64,000 bases of DNA from CAWCKS01 sp963763485 (GCA_963763485.1 CAVXOW010000008.1:744001-808000); one strand, 5' to 3'. Counted from the stretch's first letter, positions 39,374 to 49,200 are shown. Notes: a model not told the origin generated them from the letters alone. Made by a program: numbers and translations.

Positions 39374-42300
39374 ACGCGCCGCGCACTATACCGGACCTCG
39401 TCCGCAGCACGCAGGCACGGGCCGCCGACCCCGAGGTGTCGGCGTTCGTCTCCGCCAATGCCGGCGCCGGCAAGACCCACGTGCTGGTGCAGCGCGTGAT
39501 CCGGTTGTTGCTGGCGAACACGCCGCCGGAAAAGATTCTTTGCATTACGTTCACCAAGGCGGCGGCCGCCAACATGGCGGAGCGCGTGTTCTCGACGCTG
39601 AGCGACTGGATCGGCCTCGACGATGCCGCGCTCGATGCGCGGCTGCGCGACACCGGCATCGCCTGGCCCGACGGGCCGCCTGCGCAAGCGGGCGCGCGAG
39701 CTGTTTGCGCGCGCGCTGGAGACGCCGGGCGGCTTGAAGGTGCAGACCATCCACGCGCTGTGCACGCGTTTGCTGCAGCAGTTTCCGTTCGAAGCCAACG
39801 TGCCCGCGCGCTTTTCGGTGCTCGACGATCGCGACCAGGCCGAAATGATCGAGCGGGCGAGCCTTGGCGTGCTGCTGGAAGCGTCGGCTAATCCCGAGAG
39901 CGCCACCGGCCGCGCGCTGACGTTTGCGATGACCTGCGCCGCCGACGTCACCTTCCGCAACATCGTGCATGAAGCCTGCCTCGGCGACGGCGCGTTCCGC
40001 ACCTTCATCGACAAGGCTGAAAGTCCGGAACAAGCGATCGCCAGCGTCGCGCAGGCGCTCGATGCCGGCAGCGACAACCTCGCCGACATCGAAGCTGAGA
40101 TCGTCGACGGGCCGCACCTGCCGAGCAGTCACTGGAATGCCATCGCACAGAATTTCGATGGCGGCGGCAAGAGCGACCGCGAGCAGGCGGCGAAATTGCG
40201 CGCGGCGGTGCCACTGACGGGCACTGCGCAGGTACGTGGCTATCTCACCGTATTCCTCACCAACGACAACGATCCGCGCGTCAACCTTGTCAGCAGGTCG
40301 CTGGCCAGGCTGCAGCCGGGGCTGACAGCCGCACTCGACCGCGAGGCGGCGCGGCTGCCCGCGCTGATCGAACGCTGGCGTGCCGCGATGATCCGCGAGC
40401 GCACGGTCGCGCTGATCGCGATCGCCTCGAGCATCCTCGCGCGCTATCGCGCCGAGAAGCAGGAGCGTGGGCTGCTCGACTACGACGACCTGATCGACAA
40501 GACGCTCGACATGCTCACCCGCACCGCGGTCGGCTGGGTGCACTACAAGCTCGACCGCGGCATCGACCATGTGCTGATCGACGAGGCACAGGACACCAGC
40601 CCGAAGCAGTGGCAGATCGTGACGCAGCTGGTCGCCGACTTTGCGACCGGACGCGGCGTGCGCGACGAGATGCTGCGGACCATCTTCGCCGTCGGCGACG
40701 AAAAGCAATCGATCTTCTCGTTCCAGGGCGCGGCGCCGCACGAGTTCGACCAGCGCCACCGGCAATTCCGCCGCGTCTTCGAGGGCGCAGGCCTCAAGTG
40801 GGACGCCGACATCCGCCTCAACTATTCGTTCCGCTCGGGGCGCGCGATCCTGCACTCGGTCGACCGCGTGTTCCGCGAAGAGGCGATCTACCGCTCGATC
40901 CATACGCCCGCGATCGGCGCGCCGATCCACGAGGCGCTGGCCGACGCCGCGCCCGGCATGATCGAGCTGTGGGAGATGGAAATCGCCGAGCAGCGGCTTG
41001 ATATCGAGGGCTGGGATGCACCGTTCGATGCGGTCTCCGAGACGAATCCCGAGGTGAAGGTCGCAACCCGCGTGGCCGATACCATCGCGCAGATGATCGC
41101 GAGCCACGAGATGACCGGTCGTGCCGGCATGCGGCGGCCGCTCACGCCAGGCGACGTGCTGATCCTGGTGCGGCGGCGCGGAAAACTGTTTGACGCGGTG
41201 ATCCGGGCGCTGAAGCACGCGCATATTGCGGTCGCCGGCGCCGACCGGCTGAAGCTGACCGAGCACATCGCAATCATCGACCTCATGCACCTGACCGACG
41301 CGCTGTTGATGCCGCAGGACGATCTTGCGCTCGCGGTGGCGCTGAAGAGCCCGCTGTTCGGGATCGGCGAGAACCAGCTTTACGAGCTGTGCTATCAGCG
41401 CAAGGGGTCTTTGCGCACAGCGCTCGCGGACCGGGCCAGGACCGATCTCTACTTTGCCGAGGCGCATGCGCGCCTCGTGGCCTGCGAGGAGAAAGCGGCG
41501 CAGGCGAAGCCATTCGAATTCTATTGCTGGCTGCTCGGCGCCGACGGCGGGCGGGCGCGAATGCTGAAGCGACTGAGCCACGAGGCCAACGACGCGATCG
41601 ACGAATTCCTCGAACTGGCGTTCGCGTTCGAGCAGCGCGAGGTGCCCTCGCTGCAAGGCTTCGTCGCCTGGCTGCGCGCCGCCGACACCGAGATCAAGCG
41701 CGACATGGAGATCGGCCGCGACGAGGTGCGGGTCATGACCGTGCACGGCGCGAAGGGACTCGAGGCGCCGGTCGTGTTCCTGATGGACACGACCTCGTCG
41801 CCGACCGACGCGCCGCGGCTGAATTTGATCAAGCTGCCGATTGGCGAGCCATCTTCACCTCTCCCCGCAATGCGGGGAGAGGTCGGATCGCAACGCGATC
41901 CGGGTGAGGGGCATGGCACGGACTCGCAACATACACAGAATTCGCGGATGGCGGCCCCTCACCCCGACCCTCTCCCCGCTGACGCGGGGCGAGGGAGTAG
42001 AGGAGTCAGCGAATGTGTGGTGTGGGCCGGCCGCAAGGCCGATGACTGCCTGCGCGTCGCCGACGCCCGCGGGCGCATGGTTGTTGACATCGAGGACGAG
42101 TATCGGCGGCTGCTCTATGTCGCGATGACGCGCGCTGCCGAGCGCCTGATCATCGGCGGCGTGATGCCGGCGAACCGCAATAAGCCGCGCGACGATTGGT
42201 GGTATCAGCTCATCACGAAAGGGCTTGAGGGCGCGGAGCTGACGAAAGAGGAATTTCAGACGGAGGCGGGCAAGGTCACACGATTCATTCGGCCGGACGA

Positions 42301-43015
42301 TTCTCTTGCGATTCGCGCCGGTGAAACTGAGGCGACCGGACCGGCGGCGCCAGCCGAGCCGCCGCTGCCGGACTGGCTGCGCCGGCCCGCAAGCCCGGAA
42401 CAAAAGCCTTACGAGACCATCCGTCCGTCCGAACCAACCGGCTCTGCCGCGCCGGCCAGGTGGTCGGCGGCGCTGGCGCAAGCGCGACGGCACGCTTTGC
42501 ATCGCGGCACGCTGGTGCACCGCCTGCTGCAGGCGCTGCCTGACATCGCCCCCGAGCGGCGCAAGGCCATTGCCGAGGATTTTGCCGCCCGCAATGCGAA
42601 GGAGTGGACCGCGGACGAACGCGCGGCGCTGGTCGAGCGCACGCTTGAACTGATCAAGCATCCGTCGTTTGCCGCGCTGTTCGCAGCGGGAAGCCGGGCC
42701 GAGGTGCCGATCATTGGGCAGTTGACCCGTGCCGGCCGCTCGCCGCTGCTAGTGTCCGGCCAGATCGACCGCCTCGTGATCGGCCCGCGCGAAGTGCTGA
42801 TCGCCGACTTCAAGACCAACGAGGCGCCGCCCAAAGCCGCCGCCGCTATACCAAAGACGTACGTCCGCCAGATGGCGCTTTATGCTGCCCTGATGAGCCA
42901 GCTCTACCCGGACAGGTCTGTTCGCGCGGCCCTGGTCTGGACCGAGACCGCTGAAATCGCTGAGATTCCGCCCGAGACCCTCCAAACGCAGCTGGCTGCC
43001 ATCATCTCGCCGTGA
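39370..43015 (+). CDS. addA: double-strand break repair helicase AddA (one frameshift; in-frame repeat insertion)
   Basis: AddA is an ATP-dependent UvrD-like helicase with a C-terminal nuclease, partner of AddB. The TTG at 39370 overlaps the addB stop. Helicase motifs are: I FVSANAGAGKTHVLVQRV (about residues 27-44), II IDHVLIDEAQDTSPKQW, III FAVGDEKQSIFSFQGA, V VMTVHGAKGLEAPVVFLMD, and VI DEYRRLLYVAMTRAAERL. The nuclease has REVLIADFKTNEAP. The two frames meet near 39675, where a two-base loss or one-base gain is needed. A 141-base repeat (41857-41997) is translated in frame between motifs V and VI. Length is about 1214 residues. Confidence 0.9.
41857..41997. repeat. palindromic repeat element inside addA, translated in frame
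   Basis: The element is 141 bases, exactly 47 codons, and is 96 percent identical to the copy in addB. It is read as PAMRGEVGSQRDPGEGHG, then DSQHTQNSR, then PHPDPLPADAG. No stop occurs in this frame, and the helicase frame continues on both sides. Confidence 0.9.
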
Positions 43016-43091
43016 CCCCGCCTTGACCGGGCAACGCGCCGTTCATAGGTTCGCCGCTACGATTTTGCGGGCGATTCTCTCGTTTTGCTTT

Positions 43092-43163
43092 TGCGCATAT
43101 CCTCGCCGGAAAACCGGCACCCGCTCCCGATCAAGTCGAGGGCAAGCTGTTCCGGGACATGCG
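43092..43163. repeat. GGAAAACCGG-type palindromic repeat, expanded copy
   Basis: TGCGCATATCC, GGAAAACCGGCACCCGC and the closing GGGACATGCGC form the repeat. An additional TCCCGATCAAGTCGAGGGCA stretch is inserted in the middle. It lies in the addA-trxA gap. Confidence 0.7.
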
Positions 43164-43200
43164 CCGCTCGCGCGAGCTTAGAGAAAGAAAAAGGTGATCC

Positions 43201-43521
43201 ATGAGTGTCGGCAAAGTGTCGGATGCGAATTTCGAATCGGAAGTGCTGAAAGCGAACGGCCCCGTTGTGGTCGACTTCTGGGCCGAGTGGTGCGGCCCGT
43301 GCCGCATGATCGCGCCCGCGCTCGACGAAATCGCCGGCGCGATGGGCGACAAGGTCAAGATCGTCAAGCTCAACGTCGATGAGAATCCGCAGACCGCCTC
43401 GAAGTACGGCGTGATGTCGATCCCGACGCTGATGATCTTCAAGGGCGGCGAACTCGCCTCGCGCCAGGTCGGCGCCGCGCCAAAGCAGAAGCTGCAGCAG
43501 TGGATCAACGGCGCGGTGTGA
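43201..43521 (+). CDS. trxA: thioredoxin
   Basis: The 106-residue protein has the thioredoxin active site AEWCGPCRMIAPALDEI (Cys31 and Cys34). The cis-Pro loop SIPTLMIFKGGELASRQVGA completes the fold. Thioredoxin 1 reduces disulfides in the cytoplasm using TrxB. It is the last gene of the addB-addA-trxA cluster found throughout the group. Confidence 0.97.
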   Translation: MSVGKVSDANFESEVLKANGPVVVDFWAEWCGPCRMIAPALDEIAGAMGDKVKIVKLNVDENPQTASKYGVMSIPTLMIFKGGELASRQVGAAPKQKLQQWINGAV

Positions 43522-43550
43522 GGCGGCGGCTTCACCCTAACGATCCGCAC

Positions 43551-43652
43551 TGTCATGCCCCGCTTCAAGCGGGGCATCCAGTAACCATCAGTGCTGATAG
43601 TCAATCGAGATCACACGGCGTACTGGATCGCCCGGTCAAGCCGGGCGATGAC
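43551..43652. repeat. palindromic intergenic repeat, GTCATGCCCCGCTTCAAG type (second copy)
   Basis: It has the same two hairpins as the copy at 20599-20700 (CCCCGCTTCAAGCGGGG and CGCCCGGTCAAGCCGGGCG). The middle is different. It lies between convergent trxA and folC. Confidence 0.85.
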
Positions 43653-43672
43653 GATTGAACAAGTCGCACCGT

Positions 43673-45004
43673 CTAAACCGGCAGCGTGCCGTTGGCCCGC
43701 AGCACTTCACCGGCCAAATACAGCGATCCCGTAATCAAAATACGCGGCGGCACGTCGTAGGTGAGCTGCGCGATCGCGCGCAGCGCGGCTTCCACACTTT
43801 CCGCGGTCTCGACCCGCATGCCGAGCGGGCGCGCGGCGTCGGTCAGCGCCTGCGGCGTGTAGGCCTTGTCGTGACCGGGGATCGGCACCGCAATGACATG
43901 CCGCGTCATGCCGGAAAAATTGGCGAGGAAGCCGCGCGCGTCCTTGTTGGCCAGCATGCCGATGATGATGACGAGCTGACGCGACAGCCGCTCCTCGAGG
44001 TCGCCGAAGGCTGCTGCGACGACACGGCCGCAATCCGGGTTGTGACCGCCGTCGAGCCAGATCTCGGACTGCGGCGCCGCGTTGGCCGTCAGCGGCCCCT
44101 GCGGCAGCCGCTGCATCCGCGCCGGCCACTCGGCCCGCGAAATGCCCTGCTCGATCGCCGTCACCGGCACATCAAGCTGGTCGATCGTGCGCAGCACGGC
44201 CACGGCGAGGCCGGCATTGTCGAACTGGTGGCGGCCGAACAGTTTTGGCGTGGGCAGATCGAGCAGGCCCTGCTCGTCCTGATAGACGAGGCGGCCGCGC
44301 TCGACGCCGGCGCTCCAGTACTGACCGCCGGCCCGCAGCGGCGCGCGCATGCGCTTCGCGACCTGTTCGATCACCGCTTCGGCTTCCGCATGCTGATGCG
44401 CGGTGATGACAGGCACGCCGGGCTTGATGATCCCCGCTTTCTCAGCCGCGATCTTGCCGAGCGTATCGCCGAGCATCTCCATGTGGTCGAGGGCAACCGG
44501 CGTGATGACGCTGGCGAGCGGTTTTTCCACGACGTTGGTCGCGTCGCCGCGGCCGCCGAGGCCAACTTCGAGCAAAACGACGTCGGCCGGCTGCTGGCCA
44601 AAAAGATAAAAGCCGGCCGCGGTCTCCATCTCGAACACGGTGATCGGCGCGTTGCCGTTCAGCCGCTCGCAATGTTCGAGTGCTGCGATCAGCGCAGCGT
44701 CGTCGACGAGGACGCCGCCGAGCCGGAAGCGCTCGTTGATGCGGGCGAGATGCGGCGACGTGTAGGTGTGGACGCGCAGGCCGGCGGCTTCGAGGATGGC
44801 GCGGAGATAGGCGACGGTCGAGCCCTTGCCGTTGGTGCCGGCGACATGGATGACCGGGCCCATGCGCTGTTCGGGATTGCCGAGCAGCTTAAGCAGCCGC
44901 TCCATGCGATCGAGGGTGAGATCGATCTTGCGGTCATGCAGCGCCATCAGCCGCGCCTGGATCGCATCCAGCGGCGCCGGGGTTTCGTAGGGCTTTGCGG
45001 TCAC
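43673..45004 (-). CDS. folC: bifunctional folylpolyglutamate synthase/dihydrofolate synthase
   Basis: FolC joins glutamate to dihydropteroate and then extends folate polyglutamates. The P-loop is HVAGTNGKGSTVAYLRAIL. YTSPHLARINERFRL and EVGLGGRGDATNVV are family motifs, and LDGGHNPD lies in the C-terminal domain. The GTG at 45004 overlaps the accD stop by four bases (GTGA) and gives 443 residues. An upstream open extension overlaps accD heavily and is rejected. Confidence 0.95.
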   Translation of the reverse strand: MTAKPYETPAPLDAIQARLMALHDRKIDLTLDRMERLLKLLGNPEQRMGPVIHVAGTNGKGSTVAYLRAILEAAGLRVHTYTSPHLARINERFRLGGVLVDDAALIAALEHCERLNGNAPITVFEMETAAGFYLFGQQPADVVLLEVGLGGRGDATNVVEKPLASVITPVALDHMEMLGDTLGKIAAEKAGIIKPGVPVITAHQHAEAEAVIEQVAKRMRAPLRAGGQYWSAGVERGRLVYQDEQGLLDLPTPKLFGRHQFDNAGLAVAVLRTIDQLDVPVTAIEQGISRAEWPARMQRLPQGPLTANAAPQSEIWLDGGHNPDCGRVVAAAFGDLEERLSRQLVIIIGMLANKDARGFLANFSGMTRHVIAVPIPGHDKAYTPQALTDAARPLGMRVETAESVEAALRAIAQLTYDVPPRILITGSLYLAGEVLRANGTLPV

Positions 45005-45921
45005 GCGGAGGGAGCGGGTTGTTCGGCTTCGGGTGGCGGGAGAGCGGCGGCCGCGGGCGACAAAGCTTCGACCGGATCGGTCTTGGTCAACAGCCGGCAA
45101 AGTCGCCCAATCGTCGGCCTGATTTCATGGCGATGCACGACCATGTCGATCATGCCGTGCTCTTTCAGATACTCGGCGCGCTGAAATCCGTCAGGCAGTT
45201 TTTCGCGGATCGTTTGTTCAATCACGCGCGCGCCGGTAAAACCGACCAGCGCGCCGGGCTCGGCGATATGAACGTCGCCGAGCATCGCATAGGACGCGGT
45301 GACGCCACCCGTGGTCGGATTGGTCAGCACGACGATGTAGGGCTTCTTGGCTTCGCGCAGCATCTGCACCGCGACCGTGGTGCGCGGCATCTGCATCAGC
45401 GACAGAATGCCTTCCTGCATGCGCGCGCCGCCGGAGGCGGCGAACATGATGAACGGCGAGGCTTTCTCGACCGCGAGCTCGAGGCCCTTGATGATGGCTT
45501 CGCCGGCGGCCATGCCGAGCGAGCCGCCCATGAAATCAAAATCCTGCACGGCGGCAACGATCGGCATGCCTTCGAGCCGGCCGTAGCCGACCTTCACCGC
45601 ATCGTTCAGGCCGGTCTTGGCGCGCGCGTCTTTCAGGCGATCGACATATTTGCGCTCGTCGCGGAATTTCAGCGGATCGACGGCGACCTGCGGCAGCGCG
45701 ACGTCGTACCAGGTCTCGTTGTCGAAGATCGATTTCAGGCGCGCCATCGCGCCCATGCGCATGTGGTAGTTCGAGCCGGGAATGACGAACTGGTTGGCCT
45801 CGACGTCCTTGTAGAACACCAGCTGCCCGGTGTCGGGACACTTGATCCAGAGATTTTCCGGCACTTCGCGCTTCAGGATGCTGCGAATCTTCGGCCGGAC
45901 GACGTTTGAGATCCAGTTCAT
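45001..45921 (-). CDS. accD: acetyl-CoA carboxylase carboxyltransferase subunit beta
   Basis: AccD with AccA transfers CO2 from carboxybiotin to acetyl-CoA. The 306-residue protein has the carboxyltransferase core: DFDFMGGSLGMAAGEAIIKGLELA, FAASGGARMQEGILSLMQM and NPTTGGVTASYAMLGDVHIAEPGALVGFTGARVIEQT. The N-terminal zinc ribbon normally has four Cys. Here only Cys28 remains (KCPDTGQ), and the second pair reads IPGS. The end is Pro/Ala-rich. It is translationally coupled to folC. Confidence 0.95.
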   Translation of the reverse strand: MNWISNVVRPKIRSILKREVPENLWIKCPDTGQLVFYKDVEANQFVIPGSNYHMRMGAMARLKSIFDNETWYDVALPQVAVDPLKFRDERKYVDRLKDARAKTGLNDAVKVGYGRLEGMPIVAAVQDFDFMGGSLGMAAGEAIIKGLELAVEKASPFIMFAASGGARMQEGILSLMQMPRTTVAVQMLREAKKPYIVVLTNPTTGGVTASYAMLGDVHIAEPGALVGFTGARVIEQTIREKLPDGFQRAEYLKEHGMIDMVVHRHEIRPTIGRLCRLLTKTDPVEALSPAAAALPPPEAEQPAPSA

Positions 45922-45964
45922 CTATTCAATGCTCCGCAGCTCGTGCCGCAAACGCCTGGTTGAT

Positions 45965-46015
45965 TGAGCATGATCTTTTCGGAAAACCGGTCTCCACTTT
46001 TCCGGATCATGCTCA
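45965..46015. repeat. GGAAAACCGGT palindromic repeat
   Basis: TGAGCATGATC and GATCATGCTCA are perfect complementary arms around GGAAAACCGGTCTCCACTTT. This is the cleanest copy of the family in the window. It lies between trpA and accD. Confidence 0.88.
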
Positions 46016-46079
46016 AACGTCGCCGACCCCGCGCTTATATGGACATTTGGCGCGCCCCGGGCAATCCCGAAATGGTCAG

Positions 46080-46919
46080 CTATTCTGCCGGTTGCTTGGC
46101 GACGGAATGAACACCCTTCGCCAGCGAGGAGACGATACCTGCGGCCGCGCCGACGGTTTTCGCCGTCGCCGCGCCATTGGCGTCGAGACTGCCGGCAATC
46201 GCATCAACGATCGCGGTGCCGACCGCCGCACCGTCGGCCTTGCTGGCAATGGCCGCGGCATTCTCAGCGGTCCTGATGCCGAAGCCGACGCAGACCGGCA
46301 ACGTTGTGTGACGCTTGATGCGCGCAACTGCGCCGGCAACCCTGTCCGCGCTGGCCGCCGCGGCCCCGGTGATGCCGGTGATCGAGACGTAGTAGACAAA
46401 GCCTGACGTATTCGCGAGCACCGCCGGCAGCCGCTTGTCGTCGGTGGTTGGTGTCGCCAGCCGAATGAAGTTCAGGCCGGCGCGCAACGTCGGCAGACAC
46501 AGCTCTTCATCTTCCTCCGGCGGCAGGTCGACGATGATCAGGCCATCCACGCCGACGGTTTTGGCGTCGGCGAGAAATTTTTCGACGCCGTAGATGTAGA
46601 TCGGGTTGTAGTAGCCCATCAGCACGATCGGTGTCGCGGCGTCCTCGGTGCGGAAGGCGCGCACCATGTTGAGCGTCTTCTTCAGCGTGGTGCCGGCTTT
46701 CAGCGCGCGCAGGCCCGCCGCCTGGATCGACGGGCCATCGGCCATTGGATCGGTAAACGGCATGCCGAGCTCGATGATGTCAGCGCCCGCTTTCGGCAGC
46801 GACTTGATGATGCCGAGTGAGGTGTCGATATCGGGATCGCCCGCCATCACGTAGGTGACGAACGCAGCGCGGCCCTCGCGCTTCAATTCGGCAAAGCGGG
46901 TGTCGATGCGCGTGGTCAT
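46080..46919 (-). CDS. trpA: tryptophan synthase alpha subunit
   Basis: TrpA splits indole-3-glycerol phosphate to give indole, which is channelled to TrpB. The 279-residue protein from ATG 46919 has Glu50 in ADIIELGMPFTDPMADGPSIQ and Asp61 in the same segment. VDLPPEED and VCVGFGIRTAENAAAI (phosphate loop) follow. The longer open frame upstream crosses the palindromic repeat and has no family match. Confidence 0.96.
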   Translation of the reverse strand: MTTRIDTRFAELKREGRAAFVTYVMAGDPDIDTSLGIIKSLPKAGADIIELGMPFTDPMADGPSIQAAGLRALKAGTTLKKTLNMVRAFRTEDAATPIVLMGYYNPIYIYGVEKFLADAKTVGVDGLIIVDLPPEEDEELCLPTLRAGLNFIRLATPTTDDKRLPAVLANTSGFVYYVSITGITGAAAASADRVAGAVARIKRHTTLPVCVGFGIRTAENAAAIASKADGAAVGTAIVDAIAGSLDANGAATAKTVGAAAGIVSSLAKGVHSVAKQPAE

Positions 46920-46952
46920 GGCGCGACTCCATCGATGCGTCGCGGCTCGCGC

Positions 46953-47143
46953 ATCCTCCCCCGCGCAGCGGGGGAGGGGGACCATGCCAACGGGTCCGGC
47001 CGAAGGCCGGCCCGATGATAAACTCCGCATGGTGGTGGGGGCACGCTGAGCTTTGCGAAAGGCAGCGCAAACGACACAGGCCACGCGCCCCCTCCACCGC
47101 CCTTCGGGCGGTCCCCCTCCCCCGCTGCGCAGGGGAGGATAAC
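46953..47143. repeat. palindromic repeat with CCTCCCCC/GGGGAGG ends
   Basis: The left end CCTCCCCCGCGCAGCGGGGG and the right end CCCCCTCCCCCGCTGCGCAG are hairpins and partly complementary to each other. GGCCGAAGGCC and CCGCCCTTCGGGCGG are inner hairpins. The element fills most of the trpB-trpA gap. No second copy is in this window, but the structure is typical of dispersed elements. Confidence 0.65.
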
Positions 47144-47166
47144 AAGAGTCGAGAGCGCCCGATCCC

Positions 47167-48381
47167 TCATGACCGCGCCTTCAGAATCTCGGCGACCTGC
47201 GGGATGTCCTTGTCGCCGCGGCCGGAGAGGTTGACCACCATCAGGTGCTCGTTGCGCCGCTTGGGCGCGAGATCTATCACCTTGGCGATGGCGTGCGCCG
47301 ACTCGAGCGCCGGGATGATGCCCTCAAGCCGCGACAGCAGCTGGAACGCGGCGAGCGCCTCGTCGTCGGTCGCGGAAATGTAGGTGACGCGGCCGGTCTC
47401 GTGCAGCCAGGCGTGCTCGGGACCGATGCCGGGGTAATCAAGGCCGGCGGAGATCGAGTGCGCGTCGTTGATCTGGCCGTCTTCGTTCATCAGAAGGAAG
47501 GTCCGATTGCCGTGCAGCACGCCGGGCCGGCCGCCGGTGAGCGAGGCCGCGTGCTGCTTGTCGAGCCCATGGCCCGCGGCCTCAACGCCAAAGATCTCGA
47601 CGCCGGGATCGTCGAGAAATGCATGAAACAAACCGATCGCGTTGGAGCCGCCGCCGATGCAGGCGATCAGCGAATCCGGCAGGCGGCCTTCGGTCGCCAG
47701 CATCTGCTCGCGGGTCTCGCGGCCGATGATCGACTGGAAGTCGCGCACCATCATCGGATAGGGATGCGGGCCGGCGACAGTCCCGATGCAGTAATAGGTG
47801 CTCTCGACATTGGTGACCCAGTCGCGCAGCGCCTCGTTCATCGCGTCCTTCAGCGTGCGCGTGCCTGACTGCACCGGGATCACCTTGGCGCCCAGCATCT
47901 CCATGCGGAATACATTCGGCGCCTGACGCGCGACATCCACTGCGCCCATGTAAACCACGCATTCGAGGCCGAAGCGTGCGCACAGCGTTGCTGTTGCGAC
48001 GCCGTGCTGACCAGCGCCGGTCTCGGCGATGATGCGCTTCTTGCCCATGCGCTGCGCCAAAAGGATTTGGCCAAGCACATTGTTGACCTTGTGCGAGCCG
48101 GTGTGATTCAGCTCCTCGCGCTTCAAAAAGATTTTTGCGCCGCCAAGATGCTGCGACAACCGCTCGGCGTAGTAGAGCGGCGACGGACGGCCGACGTAAT
48201 CCTTCAGGTAACCGTTCATCTCGGCGCGGAAGGCACCATCCGCTTTCGCTTCGGCGTAAGCCTTCTCGAGATCGAGGATCAGCGGCATCAGGGTTTCCGC
48301 AACGAAGCGACCGCCGAAGATGCCGAAGTGGCCGTGATCGTCAGGACCGATGCGGAAGGAGTTTGGCTTCGGCAGGCTCAT
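47167..48381 (-). CDS. trpB: tryptophan synthase beta subunit
   Basis: TrpB condenses indole with serine using pyridoxal phosphate. The Lys98 that holds the cofactor is in LNHTGSHKVNNVLGQ, and the phosphate loop is IACIGGGSNAIGLFHAF. The protein has 404 residues. Its start overlaps the trpF stop by four bases (ATGA), so trpF-trpB are coupled. trpA follows after a repeat-filled gap of 247 bases. Confidence 0.97.
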   Translation of the reverse strand: MSLPKPNSFRIGPDDHGHFGIFGGRFVAETLMPLILDLEKAYAEAKADGAFRAEMNGYLKDYVGRPSPLYYAERLSQHLGGAKIFLKREELNHTGSHKVNNVLGQILLAQRMGKKRIIAETGAGQHGVATATLCARFGLECVVYMGAVDVARQAPNVFRMEMLGAKVIPVQSGTRTLKDAMNEALRDWVTNVESTYYCIGTVAGPHPYPMMVRDFQSIIGRETREQMLATEGRLPDSLIACIGGGSNAIGLFHAFLDDPGVEIFGVEAAGHGLDKQHAASLTGGRPGVLHGNRTFLLMNEDGQINDAHSISAGLDYPGIGPEHAWLHETGRVTYISATDDEALAAFQLLSRLEGIIPALESAHAIAKVIDLAPKRRNEHLMVVNLSGRGDKDIPQVAEILKARS

Positions 48382-49061
48382 GTGCCGCTCCTGGCGAGTT
48401 TGCTGTCCGGTCGCGTCGCATCGGCTGCGCGAGCCGCGGCGATGAAAGCGCGGATCAATCCGATGTCTTTCACGCCGGGTGCGGACTCCACACCTGACGA
48501 CACATCGACACCGGGCGCGCGCGTCACGCGCAGCGCTTCGGCAACGTTGCCCGCATTGATGCCGCCCGAGACCATGAACGGCACGGCAAGCTTCAGGTTC
48601 TCCAGCAGGTGCCAGTCGAACGGCGTGCCGAGGCCGCCCGGGCGTGTGGCGTCTTTCGGTGCGCGGGCATCGAACAGAATGCGGTCAGCGACCGCGGCGT
48701 AGCCGGCGACCGAGACAAGATCGGCTGATGTTTCGACGGGAATCACTTTCATCACCCCAACGCCGAACCTGGCCTTGATGTCGCGGATGCGCGCGACGGT
48801 TTCCTTGCCGTGCAGCTGCAAGAGATCTGGACGCACCGCCTCGATGCAATTCTCCAGCGTCGCGTCATCGGCGTCGACCGACACCGCGACCTTCTTCGCC
48901 CGACCTTTGACACGCGCGCCGAGTTCGCGGGCGGCACCGATGCTGAGATGCCGCGGAGATGCCGGAAAAAACATGAAGCCGACCATATCGGCGCCGGCGT
49001 CAAGCGCGGCGTCGAGCGTCTCCGGCGTGGACAGGCCACAGATTTTGACGGTCAGCGGCAT
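48378..49061 (-). CDS. trpF: phosphoribosylanthranilate isomerase
   Basis: TrpF isomerises phosphoribosylanthranilate in tryptophan synthesis. The 227-residue barrel begins MPLTVKICGLSTPETLDAALDAGADMVGFMFFPASPR, with the catalytic Cys8. PDLLQLHGKETVARI and the phosphate loop FMVSGGINAGNVAEAL follow. VDVSSGVESAPGVKDIGLI is the family end. A repeat and the lapA gene are upstream. Confidence 0.96.
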   Translation of the reverse strand: MPLTVKICGLSTPETLDAALDAGADMVGFMFFPASPRHLSIGAARELGARVKGRAKKVAVSVDADDATLENCIEAVRPDLLQLHGKETVARIRDIKARFGVGVMKVIPVETSADLVSVAGYAAVADRILFDARAPKDATRPGGLGTPFDWHLLENLKLAVPFMVSGGINAGNVAEALRVTRAPGVDVSSGVESAPGVKDIGLIRAFIAAARAADATRPDSKLARSGT

Positions 49062-49150
49062 TGTTGGGTCGATCTGCTGGGGTTCGCGCGGCTTCTACAA
49101 CGTCATATGGGGCTTGTCTCCCCCGTCCGGCGAGACCTTGCGCCTTCTCT

Positions 49151-49200
49151 TGAGCATGATCTGGTCGGAAAACCGGTGCCCACTTTTCCGGTTCATGCGT
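49151..49200. repeat. GGAAAACCGGT palindromic repeat
   Basis: TGAGCATGATC opens the element, GGAAAACCGGTGCCCACTTT is the core, and GGTTCATGCG closes it. It fills the gap between lapA and trpF. Confidence 0.82.

Noticed and set aside
46920..47084. An N-terminal extension of TrpA
   Set aside because: It reads through a palindromic repeat and has no similarity to the family. ATG 46919 fits the known start.
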